A stretch of 64,000 nucleotides of DNA, from positions 83,654,515 through 83,718,514 of the forward strand of contig NC_134456.1 in NCBI RefSeq assembly GCF_047948215.1. The letters are read 5' to 3'. Below the pieces are notes generated by a model. The model was not told the DNA's origin. It ran no database searches and saw nothing but the letters and a program-made list of their open reading frames with translations. This document shows positions 24,616 to 37,008 of this stretch, piece after piece. Every line of letters begins with the position of its first letter. Position 1 is the first letter of the stretch. A program made the position numbers and the translations under genes. Source of the DNA: Lycorma delicatula (lineage: Eukaryota; Arthropoda; Insecta; Hemiptera; Fulgoridae).

Positions 24616-24829
24616 AGAGACATCTGCAATTACCACAGACAATCTGCTTTTTCAATATTTGTCCACAAAAATGTTTCCTGTTGTAAAATACCTGCAGTTT
24701 TAAAAATGTTTCTGCAATTCTTAATCTATAGGCACAATATAAATATAATATACTAAGAACACTTGACCAATTTAATATTCCTTTGGGTATATTTACTTTG
24801 CTTTAGCCTAAATATTATTTCGTTCCTAA

Positions 24830-26930
24830 CATGATAGCAGTTGGCAGCACTGTCGCTATTGTCAAGTTTACAAAGAGTTGTGATGTACACGAACTGATGC
24901 CTGCCTGCCGACCGAACTAGTCAAGCCTGTGATGTGATACAAATACAATACCCACAAGTGGCCTGTTGAGGTTAGATTTGCCTTGCGGCTCATATATTTT
25001 CAGTTGAATTTTGTTTAACTACAAATTGTCTTAGGCAGTTAGTTTTGCTATGGATAAAAGGAAGTGTATATTTAATGATAAACTAAGACATGAGATTAAA
25101 TCTCTGAAACAAATTTTAATTCACAATGAGAATGTCATGTTACATTTGTGGTGTATTTTCAATATTTCATCGGGGTCATGGAAACAATGAAGATCACATA
25201 GGGCCTGATAAACACAGAAAGGCTGTCACTGCAACCACAAGAACTAATTTGGTCAAATTCTTTAAGGACAAAACCTACAAACTTCAAGTAACTTAGATAT
25301 TGCCACTAAAGAAGCAGCATTTGCATTTTATTCTACAAAACATGAACTTAGCTTTAAAGCCTCAGAATGTACGTCTATGCTTATTAAAAAAAAATTTGAA
25401 GATAAATTTTCTAGAAGTGCTAGAACAAAAACAGAGGCGATTATTTGTAAATGTTATTGCTCTTTTTAATTAGCAAAACATACTTAAACATATTGAGAAT
25501 ACAAATTTTCTAACTATTACATGCAATAGCTCTAACAGAAAAGAAAGAAAAATGATACCTATTGTGGTTATGTACTTTAACAAGTAACACAGAGTTCAAG
25601 TGAAACTGCTAGAGTTTAATGAACTTGCAGATGAAACATCTAAAATGCTCAGTGAATATTTGATGAGTATAATAAAAAAGCACTCATTACAAAGTAAAGT
25701 TATTTGCTTCTGTGCAGATAAACTTTGGAGTGTGTCAAGAAAAGGGCAAAAAAATTTGTTCAGAAAATTACAAATAAACCTAAAAAGGCAAATAACAAGG
25801 GTAGGCTGCTCTGCTCATATTGTTAACAGTAGTGTAAATAAAGCATGTGAAGAACTGCCATTCAACATTGTAGTACTCATTGTAAAATTGTATGAACATT
25901 TCCATACGTATACAACATAGGTGACTTCTTTCAAAGAGTTTTGAGTTTTTGGATGTAGAATACAAAAACTGTCACACAGCCGAACTAGGTTTTTGAGCAT
26001 CATGCCATCTGTGGAACGGATTTTGAAATTGTTCAATCCTTTTTAGTATTATTTCTTGGAATCAGATGGAACTAATAAATCTAAAAGTTTTTTTACTTCT
26101 TTTTTTTGCAAATGTGGAAAATGAAGTTTATTTGATGTTTTTGTATGGATCCTTACAGTTGTTCAACAAAACTGTGTTAGTCCTGTAAAGTGAGAGATTT
26201 CGACTGCAGAAGCAAGTACTAATTTGCTTTCTAAACTTAGAGAAATCCAGTCATTACTTTTTGTACCATTTTCTGCAAAACAGTTTATTATCAAAATTAA
26301 AAAAAGATGGTTTTTGAGTAGTGTTTCGTCTTTTTACGCATCTGCCATCAATTATTTGGATGAATGGGAAGGTAGCTTTGTTGGAGTAAATAAATTTTCA
26401 TGGATTAGTTTAAAATGTTCACTTGATGGCCACAACTGGATAAGGCAAGTAATTCTGTAAACATTAATGAGAATTCTATAAACTCTGATGAGCTAATTGA
26501 TGAAAGAACTTCTGTAAACTTTGCCATTGAAAAACTCAAACCGCATCAAATAGAAAAAGAGGAAACCAAGAACCAATTACTACTGTACAGAAATGGCAAT
26601 TAGTTTTTGAATACAGCATAAACAAATATGTTTAAATTGGTACAGTTTTGCTTGTGTTTGCTAGGAACTTCTGCTACAGTTGAAAGAGTCTTTTCGATAA
26701 TGAATAATATTTGGAATGCTGGTAGGGGGAGACTGGAAATATAGAAAGTGATACAGTTAATTTTAATAAAATATAATTGCCAAATGACATGTTCAGAATT
26801 TTATAAAATTAAAGGGGCCAGAGCTTTTTTGGATAATGTATTTCAAGTATTAGTGGTGATATAGAAGATGAGACATATGCAGTTACTGGACCTAATACAA
26901 GCAAACATACTTTGGTTTAATTTAATAATA
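24830..26930 (+). pseudogene. hAT superfamily transposase relic
   Basis: The likely start is the ATG at 25050 (MDKRKCIFNDKLRHEIKSLK). A zinc-finger-like region follows (about 25130-25260, with CYICG and a later HxxxH-like text in shifted frames). Then comes KEAAFAFYSTKHELSF (about 25305-25352). The best open block (25600-25920) includes LLEFNELADETSKMLSEYL and VGCSAHIVNSSVN, matching the family's catalytic-domain text (the ...CxAHIVHN... region). The C-terminal dimerisation region survives as text near 26640-26720 (VERVFS-like, frame-broken). Stops and frameshifts are spread throughout. Element ends and the expected 8-bp duplication were not found, so the limits are approximate. Confidence 0.82.
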
Positions 26931-29797
26931 AAATAACATATACATTTGTGTTTCTTTTCGTTATAATTTTTTATGTGTAAATTTACGCTACATAGCTCCA
27001 ATTATTTTTGTTATATTCTTAAATACAAAGGTATGTTCTTATCCACTGTTTATCTTTTATCCAATTCATATATTATTACTGTTTATATTTAACAAGTAAA
27101 TTCAATTCACATATTTAATATTAAAAAGTTGATTTCACAAAAAATTATTTAGAAACCTTTTACCATGCTAACATAACCAAGTTAACATGTCCTCACTTTT
27201 GGTGATCTGTCTGCTTTTTTCAAGGTAAAGTCCTCAGTAACACTTATAACATTATGGTAAGCCTAATTATAATTTATATTGTTCTAGTGTCATGGTTATT
27301 ACGGTTTAATTTTTCTAAATTTTTAGTTTTTGTTTGACATAATTTTTTACTGACTGAAGATGCAGGATCCCACGAGAGTCGACTTTTGTTATTAGTTCTT
27401 TACATTCTGTGATTGTGTTTGGTGGTTGTTTTGTGTTATTTGGCGCAGTAGTAAATATGTTGATGAATATTTATATATTTATATGTAATATGAGATATTT
27501 AAGACAATAGAGATCAAATGTTGTAAGTGTGCTAATCCAATTAACATAATACTGATTCTTTAGCACTCTTTTGGAATTTCCTCCCCCAAAATATTTCTAT
27601 TTCCTTTTAACAATATATACTTGTAATATTGTGCAATAGCACAGTTCATTAAAAATACATGTATATTAATAATTAAAATCAAAATTAAAATTAGTATTTT
27701 AATTATTTTGGAGAAATGAAACTATAATTAAAAATTCATATATTTATAAATATAACATTTATTATAAATCATAATTACAATTACTTTTAAATGTAATACA
27801 ATATTTATTTTAATAAATGATAATTGTACTACAGAATGAAACTCACAACTTCCTCACCCTTATATCGGTGTCACCGTAGAAATTCACATAAGTATCCAAC
27901 AAACTATATTAGTCATCATTAAAGATTGTATAACTGTTATGTATAATTTGTAAATTTAACAAGTGCTTATGTGTTATACAGCAAACCAATGTCAGAAGCT
28001 CTTAATGCTTTGTACAAATCCTATATGTTGGCGTTTGACCAAAGTGTACAATAGTGAGACTCAACATTCCACACTTTGTAACTAATCAGTCCTGGTTTTA
28101 AGATTTACAGGGTTCCATATAGTATTCTCTAACCCACACCTTGTTAAATAATTAGCAGTAAAAAAGAGGTTTAAAACAAATTTACTCACATTGTATTAGA
28201 AGCCCTTGTACAATTGTACATGGTACAATGGCGAAAATAATGTAGCTTTTCAGTGGGCAAGCCCTACCAATTCAGAAGAAGGTCAGTTCTTGAAAGAAGT
28301 TATCCCATTTACTACAAATATAAACACGGAAAGATGTTACAGAACTTCTAAATTCATTATAATACATTTGAGATTAATACTGAAAACCAGCCATCAGTTA
28401 TTCTACACTGAATTCTATGGAATTATACCTGGCAACTTTTGAGCCTTACAATTTGTTTTAAAAATCAAGACAATTTATTCAGACATCCAACAATTATCTT
28501 GGAAATATATCTGTGAATACACTAATTTTTGCAAATGTGAACCAAATATTCAGAGGAGATGGTAAAAGGCCTATAACAACTCTTACTCTGATCTTTGATA
28601 AAAAGTATTATAAGATATGGTTTATGTACATTTATTTATTCAAACATTCAAACCCTGCTGCTTTTATCAATTGGGTTCACTGACAAAGTTTCTTTTTTTT
28701 TACAAATAAAAATATTATTACGAAAACCTACTACTTTTAACTCATAGTAACTTTTATATCTGCAAATGCTACCATGTAACAATATCTATTATTCACTTAA
28801 ATTTCATGTAAAAACTTAATCTGAAGACAAATAATTTTATATTAATATATTTTTAAAACTAATTCTTTTTTAATTATAGATTTTCTATAGTTAGCAAAAT
28901 TATGCAATAGTTATATCATGGCATTGTAAAAATTTACCTGGTATACATTCTAAAAATCTCTAAGAAAGATGTGTTTTTAAACACACACGTCTGACCACAC
29001 ACATCTTTGTTAACTAAGTTGTGCTCTTAACTGCATAATTTTACCATTGTACCACGAAAATATAAAATTAAACTATGCTACGGAGATAGGGAAGCAAACG
29101 GTAAACTAACCCAACCTTATTTAACCACAATAAAAGGGGTAACATTTGACTAAATTATTAAAAAAAAAAAATGTTTCAAGAAGCTATTTAGCTTGTTCTC
29201 AAATGAACAATTATAGCACTAAAATGTAAATCACCAAGCAATCGATCACGAATCCTTGTAGTTAACATAACTGATCGCAATCATCCACATCGGATTTACC
29301 AAACATATGGTAGTAAAAAAAAAAGAAAAACCATATGTTAAAATGAATTCATAAATCTAGGGGCAGCTAAATAAAATTACGATAATATTAACGCAATAAC
29401 ACCGATCACAAATGGGGAAAACCATTTACTGTCAAACGGGTGCGGTATTATACCCAAATAGCAAACAAATAACCTAAGAATTTATGTAAATTAAGAAATT
29501 ATGTACGAGAAATGAGAAGACAAACGACAATGATTTCAAATATTTATAAAATAGTCTAGAGTAATTATTTCAACATTTTAAAATTACAATCGGCGGTCTT
29601 GCAAACAAACCCAACTGTAAATCTAACGATTGTCAAACATAAAACCATTCGCAACTGCCAAGCATAATTATTTATAATACAGTTATTACAACTATTAGAC
29701 TTGAATGAATCTCTTTAGAATTGATCAATCATACCAAAGATTTATCCATTAAATTAAATTACAACTAAACCAGAATGTATTTGTAAGAAGAACTAAC
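26931..29797. other. AT-rich non-coding tract
   Basis: No gene is supported. One landmark is ACTGACTGAAGATGCAGGAT (27349-27368) followed by CCCACGAGAG, which matches a motif in the two foldback repeats. A 78-codon plus frame at 28206-28442 shows no family features. Confidence 0.45.
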
Positions 29798-29880
29798 CTG
29801 ACAACTCCTGAATTCACAGCCTTCCTTATTTCTTGCAGTTAACAGATGTAGCGGTTGGCGTGTCATGAAACTGTAATTAC
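29798..29880 (-). other. Possible 5' UTR exon of the golgin-like gene
   Basis: On the minus strand a less AT-rich segment (ACACGCCAACCGCTACATCT ... CAGGAGTTGTCAG) ends in a good donor context, CAG|GTTAGT, with the intron side at about 29797-29792. The golgin exon at 5791-6047 needs an upstream non-coding exon because its acceptor lies five bases before the ATG. This segment is a candidate on position, strand and donor alone. There is no transcript evidence, the 5' limit is arbitrary, and it would imply an intron of about 23.7 kb. Confidence 0.2.
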
Positions 29881-31650
29881 TACTTCAAATAAATGATTGA
29901 TAATTAAAATTGTATTTAGTTCATCGCCTGATGAATTCTGAATACATTATTTTTTAATACTAAGTGAATAATTTCAAACATTTTACATAGACGCATTCCG
30001 TAACTAAAGTTGGATGAACTAAAATTGTATTTGCGTTATTTATTATCATTTACTGAACAGCAGCATGGAGTGGTGGTCAGTGAACCCAGTGTAATACTGA
30101 TAAACTTATAAATAGAGATTAAATTACTGGAGTTTCCAGTTTAAACGTCACATTTTTTGAGAATCTTGCTTTCCAGTTAGCAATGTTAAATTGTCATATC
30201 ACGTCGGCTTCATATTCGAAACCATGCTGTTTGGTATGGGTTATTATAATTATGAATTACATTATTTGCGTTTCTTCTGTAATTAAACTGTTAATCAAAT
30301 CGGTAATTTGGAGCCAAACACAAAACGATGTCTTTCGTAAGACAGATGCAAGTAATTTATGATCGGTCATATCTTGGTTTAACATGTGAGATATTAACAA
30401 TATGAAATTTATAAATATCCTAAACTAGACAAAATAATGTATAACGGTAACATGACAATATAGAATATTTTACACCTCATACTAAAAGTATTTCTTTACC
30501 ACTTTAAGATTGGCGCCTTTAAAAGTCTCAATGATAACTGTATTAATGAAAGAGCTTCATAATTAGTTCCGAGAAGATTTTCCGTTTCTACATTCCGCGT
30601 AATTTGAAAGCAAGTCGTTAATTTGTTTTTATCAAATAATATAAAAAGCCAAAATGTTCATGTTTTCTTTTGCTAATTATTCACATGCTAATCAATGAAA
30701 GACAAATTGTCGACATTATTATAAATTATTTACTGAAAGCTAATATTCGTAAATTCTTCCATTAAATTTTGTGATTTGTTTAAAAGTATTTTTAATTTCT
30801 CTTTCCTCGGCGTCTAACGTAAAATTTGGGAATTTCTTCATGAACATCATACAAACTTCTTAAAATCTAATTTTGTTCTGTAACAATAAATTGTAAATCT
30901 AATTTTGTTCTATCTGAAAATCAGATAGTTCTACATAATCATGTATAGTTTAATAATTATGATATTCACAGTTTTGTCAGACTGTTTTGGTTTACGAAAA
31001 ATTTGATTAATAATCAATCAGATATTGAAAAGCTAACTACATAACCACTCGTAGCTGAGGTATATAGTTGAATTTTTCTTTAACCGATTCAGATCTCTTT
31101 ATATCCTATGTAATCCTAATAAACTCTGTTTGGGATTTTAACATCGGTTTTAAATTTATTGCTTTATAAATACACAGAATAAATAAAGAGTAATATAAGA
31201 ATTTGTACAATAAGCCGCTCTTAAATGTTCACACTACAAAGAACCGATATCCATTTTAAATAAATCGAATGCAATTGATTTCAATGAGTCACGAGGATCC
31301 CAACGTTTAGCTTCTTTTTTAGCAACATGCTGAGAAATTTTCTTCTAGTTTCTGGCCTACTATTATCCAATCGATATACTACTTCCTTCTTTCAAATCTT
31401 TTTGCTTCCCTTTTGAGTTAAAAAGATAAAAATGCAATTTGTATCTCAGGTTAATTTGAAATTTAATCTGTGAAGGGATTGAATGAAAGGGTATCAAAGG
31501 GCCTCGTACACGTGAACAGTTCAACTTTAACTAACCGTTAATTGAACACCTATTAAAGCTTATGTCATCATTAAAGATTTTAAATGCGTGTTACTACAGA
31601 TCGGATAACCAAAACCAGGCCGCCGGAAGCCTATCTATCAGGCGTTCTGT
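29881..31650. other. Non-coding stretch, mildly less AT-rich
   Basis: No open frame of interest. CpGs are somewhat more frequent than in the surrounding tracts. If the 29798-29880 exon is real, its promoter would be here, but no TATA/Inr arrangement stands out. Confidence 0.35.
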
Positions 31651-31680
31651 TCATTTTTTTAAGGTGATGCATGGGCATGA

Positions 31681-31826
31681 CACCTAATGAAATTACCGGA
31701 AGAATCCAAGTCAGAAGGTAAGATTTCAACCCTTTACGTTTTAGATGGTGGATAACACTGAGTGAAAACACCGGAAGTCTCCAAGTCAGATGATAAGAAT
31801 TCAACCTTTTTATTTAGATTGTGGAA
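31681..31826 (+). repeat. Two-copy tandem repeat, 75-bp period
   Basis: Units at 31681-31755 and 31756-31826 share ACCGGAAG, TCCAAGTCAGA, AAG, TTCAACC and TTTAGAT(G/T)GTGGA in the same order and spacing, with scattered differences. This is an old local duplication in moderately GC-rich DNA. Confidence 0.8.
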
Positions 31827-31880
31827 ATCAAATCAATAAATGATCGGTCAGAGAAACGGCGTATTGCAGTGTCGCAGCTA

Positions 31881-32202
31881 GGTGGGGGGATCAACCCACC
31901 GGGTTGGTCTAGTGGTTAACGCGTCTTCCCAAATCAGCTGATTTGGAAGTCGAGAGTTACAGCGTTCAAGTCCTAGTAAAGCCAGATATTTTTACATGGA
32001 TTTGAATACTAGATCGTGGATACCGGTGTTCTTTGGTGGTTGGGTTTCAGTTAACCACACATCTCAGGAATGGTCGAACTGAGAATGTACAAGACTACAC
32101 TTCATTTACACTCATACATATCATCCTCATTCATCCTCTGAAGAATTATCTAAACGGTAGTTACCGGAGGCTAAACAGGAAAAAAGAAAGGTGGGGGGAT
32201 CA
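31881..32202 (+). repeat. Full-length SINE family 1 with 13-bp target-site duplications
   Basis: The body (31894-32189) begins ACCCACCGGGTTGGTCTAG and has an A box (TGGTCTAGTGG at about 31905-31915) and a B-box-like GCGTTCAAGTCC (about 31962-31973), ending GGCTAAACAGGAAAAAAG. Identical GGTGGGGGGATCA flanks lie at 31881-31893 and 32190-32202. The head contains a self-complementary AAATCAGCTGATTT (31931-31944). Frames inside it (for example 32033-32416) are repeat-derived. Confidence 0.94.
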
Positions 32203-32515
32203 CTCTGTATCGTGTGCGGCTGCCTTCTTTCGCTCTTCACTTGTGAAATTTATCGTCGTCATTGTGGCTCGTTTGTCTATCCATCTCCCTTCGGGCATTG
32301 TTCCTTTTCTTTCGTTTCAGGTTTGTTACAGGTATTACAGACTAACTACACCGTTACGAACATCTTTTTTGGCCTCGCGGTTCCCCCAAACCCTTCCTAG
32401 AGACACGTGCGTCTAGAAGAAAATGAACGGTGGTTGTTTCTTATTTCTCGTCGTATACGGCAACCCAAGGGGATCACTCCCCCTCGCGTACGCGAATGAT
32501 CTACTCATATAAATT
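32203..32515. other. CpG-rich segment of unknown nature
   Basis: Unusually GC- and CpG-rich for the window (TGTATCGTGTGCGGCTGCC, CCCTCGCGTACGCGAATGA). Two overlapping frames are open across it (69 and 127 codons) but neither resembles a known family and one begins inside the SINE. It was the insertion site of that SINE, so the unbroken segment once continued from 31880. It could be a repeat end, a LINE 5' region or a host promoter. Confidence 0.4.
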
Positions 32516-33494
32516 GTAAGTCACCTCAAAATCCTTTATCCTGTTCAGAGAAAATTAAAACTAAATTTGCAGATAATTACTTACAAGACTAGAAAATTCT
32601 AAATTGCCGATTTAAAGGATTGAGTGGATACATTTTAAATATCGATAAAACATGGTGCTTCTCACTTAAACGTACATTGCTAATTAAAGTAATTACACTT
32701 TACAACTTCCATTTATAATAACAGTGATATTTCTGTTGCCTAAAGTGTAATTTCTGTTTATCTTGTAAGAGTAAATTTTTGTGAAATTATCAAATCGATT
32801 TTGTCTACAAAAAAGTGAAAACCTAGTTTCGATTTGAAGCGTTTTAATAGTACGCTAAGGACTCATCATTATTAAAAAATTACAACTATTCCTGTCTGAA
32901 TTATTACATTACCTCTTCTGACTCTTTTAAATTGTTATATCCAGTTTTCAAGTCAAAAAATGGGTCATTGGTCATTGTTAGGCGCTTGTAAATATGATTC
33001 ACGAATATTCAATAAATTAAAAACACTAACTTATTCATGTTTATAATTAAAACAGTCTGCCTCTACTTGAAAAAATATTATATAAATTATTTACTCAAAA
33101 AAAAAAATATCCACCTCGTAAGAGCGTTACTATGCACGTTTCAATTGCAATTTTTAACAAATTATCAACCCACTTAAAAAAATTTCGACACTTCATTTTA
33201 AATAAAAAATTAACAATTTCTTTTTTTACAAAAAAAAAGTGTATTACTGATATTTCAAAACAAGATTTAAATAATACTATTACGTAAAAAAATTTAAAGC
33301 AACACAACCTTTTGGATTATTTTGTGCATCGACTTGATCTTGATATTTTATAAATTTATTTTTTTACGAACTGATATGAACTGTAAGAACTACCATTTTT
33401 TAAATAAATAATAATTGTGTACTTAATGACGCTGCTCTAATCAAGATCTTACCACTTACCTTCGTTCCATTCTTTTCAGGCAAACCCTAGAGAA
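32516..33494. other. AT-rich non-coding stretch
   Basis: Nothing recognised. A 70-codon minus frame at 33095-33307 is Phe/Lys-rich and lies in homopolymer-laden DNA. Confidence 0.5.
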
Positions 33495-33495
33495 A

Positions 33496-33755
33496 GCCCA
33501 CCGGACTGGTCATCGCAAATCAGCTGATTTCGAAGTCGAGTTCTAAGGTTCAAATCCTAGTAGGGGCAGTTGCTTTTATACGGATTTGAATACTAGATCG
33601 TGGATACGGTATTCTTTGGAGGTTGAGTTTCAATTAACCACATATCTCAGGAATGGTCGACCTGAGACAGTAAAAGACTATATATACTTCATTCACAATC
33701 ACACGTATCATTCTCAGAAGTAATATCTTACGGTGGTTAAATAGAAAACGAGAGG
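33496..33755 (+). repeat. SINE family 1, diverged, head-deleted
   Basis: Starts CCCACCGGACTGGTCATCGC and joins directly to AAATCAGCTGATTT, so about 18 bases of the A-box region are gone. It then follows the family through GGTTCAAATCCTAG, TTTGAATACTAGATCGTGG, ATCTCAGGAATGGTCG and ends around TGGTTAAATAGAAAAC. Divergence is clearly higher than in the two full-length copies. Confidence 0.82.
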
Positions 33756-33881
33756 GAAATGCTAGAGCAGTTCCTTTTTTTGTATGTTTCTAAATTAATT
33801 TATTTAATGAATAATTAATTATGTACCGAACTGAGTAAAAAATTATTTACTTACGTTCCGTTCATAAATTATAGTTTTTTT

Positions 33882-33936
33882 TTTATTACATGTTTCCAAC
33901 AAATTTTTCATATAAATTGTAGTACATCTTTAGATA
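33882..33936 (+). repeat. Direct repeat copy A (pairs with 38434-38489)
   Basis: About 55 bases from TTTATTACATGTTTCCAACA to GTAGTACATCTTTAGATA match 38434-38489 with only about three differences. Nothing coding. The second copy abuts the 5' end of the R1 element. Confidence 0.8.
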
Positions 33937-33989
33937 TGGTGGGTAAAAGGGAAAAACGATTTTTTTATTTATTGCTGATAAGTTATGCG

Positions 33990-34440
33990 TAGTTGCGCGT
34001 TACAGAACTAAACATCGTAAAACCGTTGAGTGCTGCTTAGTATCTTGCTGTTACATTCCCCCATTACATGCACGCCAAGCCTCGTTATAAATTCCAGTAC
34101 AATCGTATCTTACCGTCTCACCGTCATGCTATTCTTCTCTTGAAGTTGAGGTATCTTCAAAAAAATTTGGTCCGAACAAGTGTCGCGATGTCATCCTAAC
34201 CTATATCATGATATGTGGTAGATTTATTTCCGATTAGTGCACAAAATTAGGATTCTGCTTAGCTCAGAAAACCACATTACTGACCCGCGATAAATTGCAC
34301 GTTCATCAGAAAATAATACTTGTGCTGGATACCTCATTTGGAAAACACGCTAATAAAGCAAGGCAAGCTTAACCATGTTGTTCTACGTCTCCATCCGATA
34401 ATTTATTCACAAAAGTAGGTCGAAATAGTTATAATACTCA
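33990..34440 (-). pseudogene. Tc1/mariner-like transposase fragment
   Basis: On the minus strand weak blocks are visible: LFSDER-like text (about 34305-34285), NVVFWAKQNPNF in broken frames (about 34280-34240), and the better VRMTSRHLFGPNFF (about 34196-34155). These resemble the stretch following the first catalytic Asp in Tc1/mariner-like transposases (W-x-G-[MV]-T-S...GP-F-F). No ends were found and the frame is broken. A chance resemblance cannot be excluded for the weaker blocks. Confidence 0.5.
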
Positions 34441-37006
34441 TGTTATGAGTATGATTGATTTATGGTACCGTTCAAATTGGGATTTTCTTTACATCATCTC
34501 TTTAATATAACTAAGGATGAGTTTAATCATGATTTTTTTTTAAATATATTTTTTTCATGTAACACTCATAAAACATTAAAAATTATGAATGACTCGCGTT
34601 TAAATTACATGAAAATAGGGTAATATTTGAAGCTACTTATCTAGTTCCTCTGTACGGTTATTGGTGTAATATTTGTTCTACATCATTTTGTTTGTTTAAT
34701 GTGTAGTTTTTATCAGTTTTAGTAGGTTTGTAAACTTCATATTTTTCAAGTGTGTTGAATGTTGGGCTTCAAGTTTTACATTCAAAATTTTTATGCCTTG
34801 GTATATGTGTCCTGCTTGATGTGATTTACACAAATAAGTTATTTCTTCAGTATTGTGTGTATATTGTATATATATAAAATGGAATACTGCCATATTCACT
34901 TTATTTAGGGTTGTATAATTACTTCCAAAGGCTTCTCTGAAATAATAATTTCCATGCAATTTGAAATTGAGTTGTTTTTAATTAATTTTCATTATTTTCG
35001 ACTGTTTTGTTCCAAGTTTTTGGGGTGCTTTTTAAAAGTTTCTTTTATATAGCAAAATAGCATTATTTTTTGGCAAATTATGTTACAATATTGCATTTAT
35101 ACATTTATAAATTATGTATTTAAATTTTATAGCTTTTTCTTACAAAAGGTCTTTTTACATTAAATGATTGAATGTAATATTATTATTATATATCAGTTAA
35201 CAAGAGATTTAAAATTAACTTTATATTTGTAATATGTATATTAATATTATGGATAATATCGTGCAATTATATACCTATCTGTCTCTTTCACACTAAAATT
35301 ACACACTTTACTCCAGATTTGGTGAGTATAATGCCACGCCTAGTACCATAGCCGTCCACATCTTTCCAGTGATTAGTCAGTTGTTCAAATAGGACCGAAG
35401 TAATATTATTCTAATGAAAAGCAGTGTTTTAGTATAATTGTAATATAAAAAAATGAATTACAATATATATATATTTTTTTCTTTAAATAAAAATATATTC
35501 AATACCTTCAGTAACCTGTTTCAGAAGCAGTGTTGCGTACAAGATATTTTCACTTGATATTTTATTATAATATGAGATATTACTCAAATGCATGAGGCTT
35601 ATACTGATCCATATAAACATACCCTTCTTACAGATTTCCTATTTTTCATGCACTTTGAAATAACACACTGTAAATCTTACTGTGTAATTTATTAGCTAAA
35701 TAAAACATTAAATTTAACTTTTCATCGGCACTGAGTGAAAGAAAAAAGTGAAGGTAATAAACACTTAGAAATAACTGTTAAAAAGCAATGAGTAAATAGA
35801 AAAAATCAGATCAAGAATTAGAAAAGCTAGGTACATATTGAATAAAATGATGTGAATTTGGCAATAAGGATTTTAATTTAAATGTTAAAATCAGAATGTT
35901 GAGTTTTTATGTGTTCTCTATAATATTTAATTTAGTAGAAATATGGATGTTTAAGAAAGAGACATCAGTGATTATTTGGAACTTTGTGATAAGAGTAGAT
36001 AATTATGTCTTGTTTAAACTATCATACAAAGAAAGGAACAAGGCAAAAGAAGCAGAGGAAGAAGACATATCCTTGGTTAGATGATTTGTCTAACCAAGGT
36101 AATGTCTTCTATCCTTGGTAAAACTGTAATTCTGTAAAATTATTTTAACTGCAACATGAAAAGTCAAAATAGCCATGATGATTGCTTCTCTTTTTCAAGG
36201 AGATAGCACTTAAAAGGTAAAAATCTTTAATTAAAAAAATGTGTAGCATTTTTGATTATTTTATTTCACAATACTAAAATTGTATTGTTAATTGCATTGA
36301 AATAATACATTAAAATTAAAAGAAATTTGTTGAATTTATTTGAAAAAGATAACAAATAGGAGTAAGGTTTGTTTATTAACTGTAATGTTGATTTTTTACT
36401 ACTGTCTTTTTAAACTAAGCTTTTCCTAACTACCTTGTAAATAGTTATTCTTAGTTTTCCACAGCAAGGCAAAAAACCCTAGATTTGCCTATGTCACTTA
36501 ATTTTAATGCAGTTTATGTATTTAATGTGCACTTTAAAAATTCTATAAAAATAATTTTTCTATAGTTCATCCTGCATAATTAGAGAAAACTTTCTATTTT
36601 ATAAAATTTATGTTAATTATCCACATTAAAATATTATTAATTATCGCACATTATCCATAAGAATAAAAAAACGAATCTTTTAAATTTTCAATCTGCTTTG
36701 TCCAATTTTGATTATAATGTTGAGTGTGATACCGGTTATGTATGTACTGTACAAGCATTTATAGTGAGGTGTCCTAGTCTTCCCACGATTCTCAATCAGA
36801 TATACAGGCGATTAGACAGACATATAGAATTGGTACATGGTTGGAGCCTAAACATGATAGATATTTGTATATAAATGACTGACATATAGTGTTAGAAGAA
36901 ACAAAAGTTTAAAAGGTACTGGTAATGCACCAGCAGAAACACAAATACTGGACAATAGAGACTTGTAATGCATGAAAATTATATGCATTAAAAATATACC
37001 GCCATC
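34441..37006. other. AT-rich non-coding tract
   Basis: No gene supported. It contains a near-perfect 21-bp hairpin (36061-36109). Short frames (34696-34959 minus, 35896-36084 plus) lack family features. Confidence 0.45.
36061..36109. other. Short near-perfect hairpin
   Basis: GAAGACATATCCTTGGTTAG plus A (36061-36081) pairs with 36089-36109 across a 7-base loop (TGATTTG), with mismatches only at two adjacent positions. A second ATCCTTGGTA follows at 36111-36120. The size is below a typical animal miRNA precursor (about 60-70 nt), so a recent palindromic duplication is the simplest reading. Confidence 0.8.
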
Positions 37007-37008
37007 TA

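Noticed and set aside
32033..32416. 127-codon plus frame
   Set aside because: The first half is SINE sequence, also seen as frames at 24459-24686 and 19855-20052; it is not a gene.
36897..37006. Possible extra element left of the mariner
   Set aside because: No inverted ends or coding text; the TA at 37007-37008 is explained as the mariner target.
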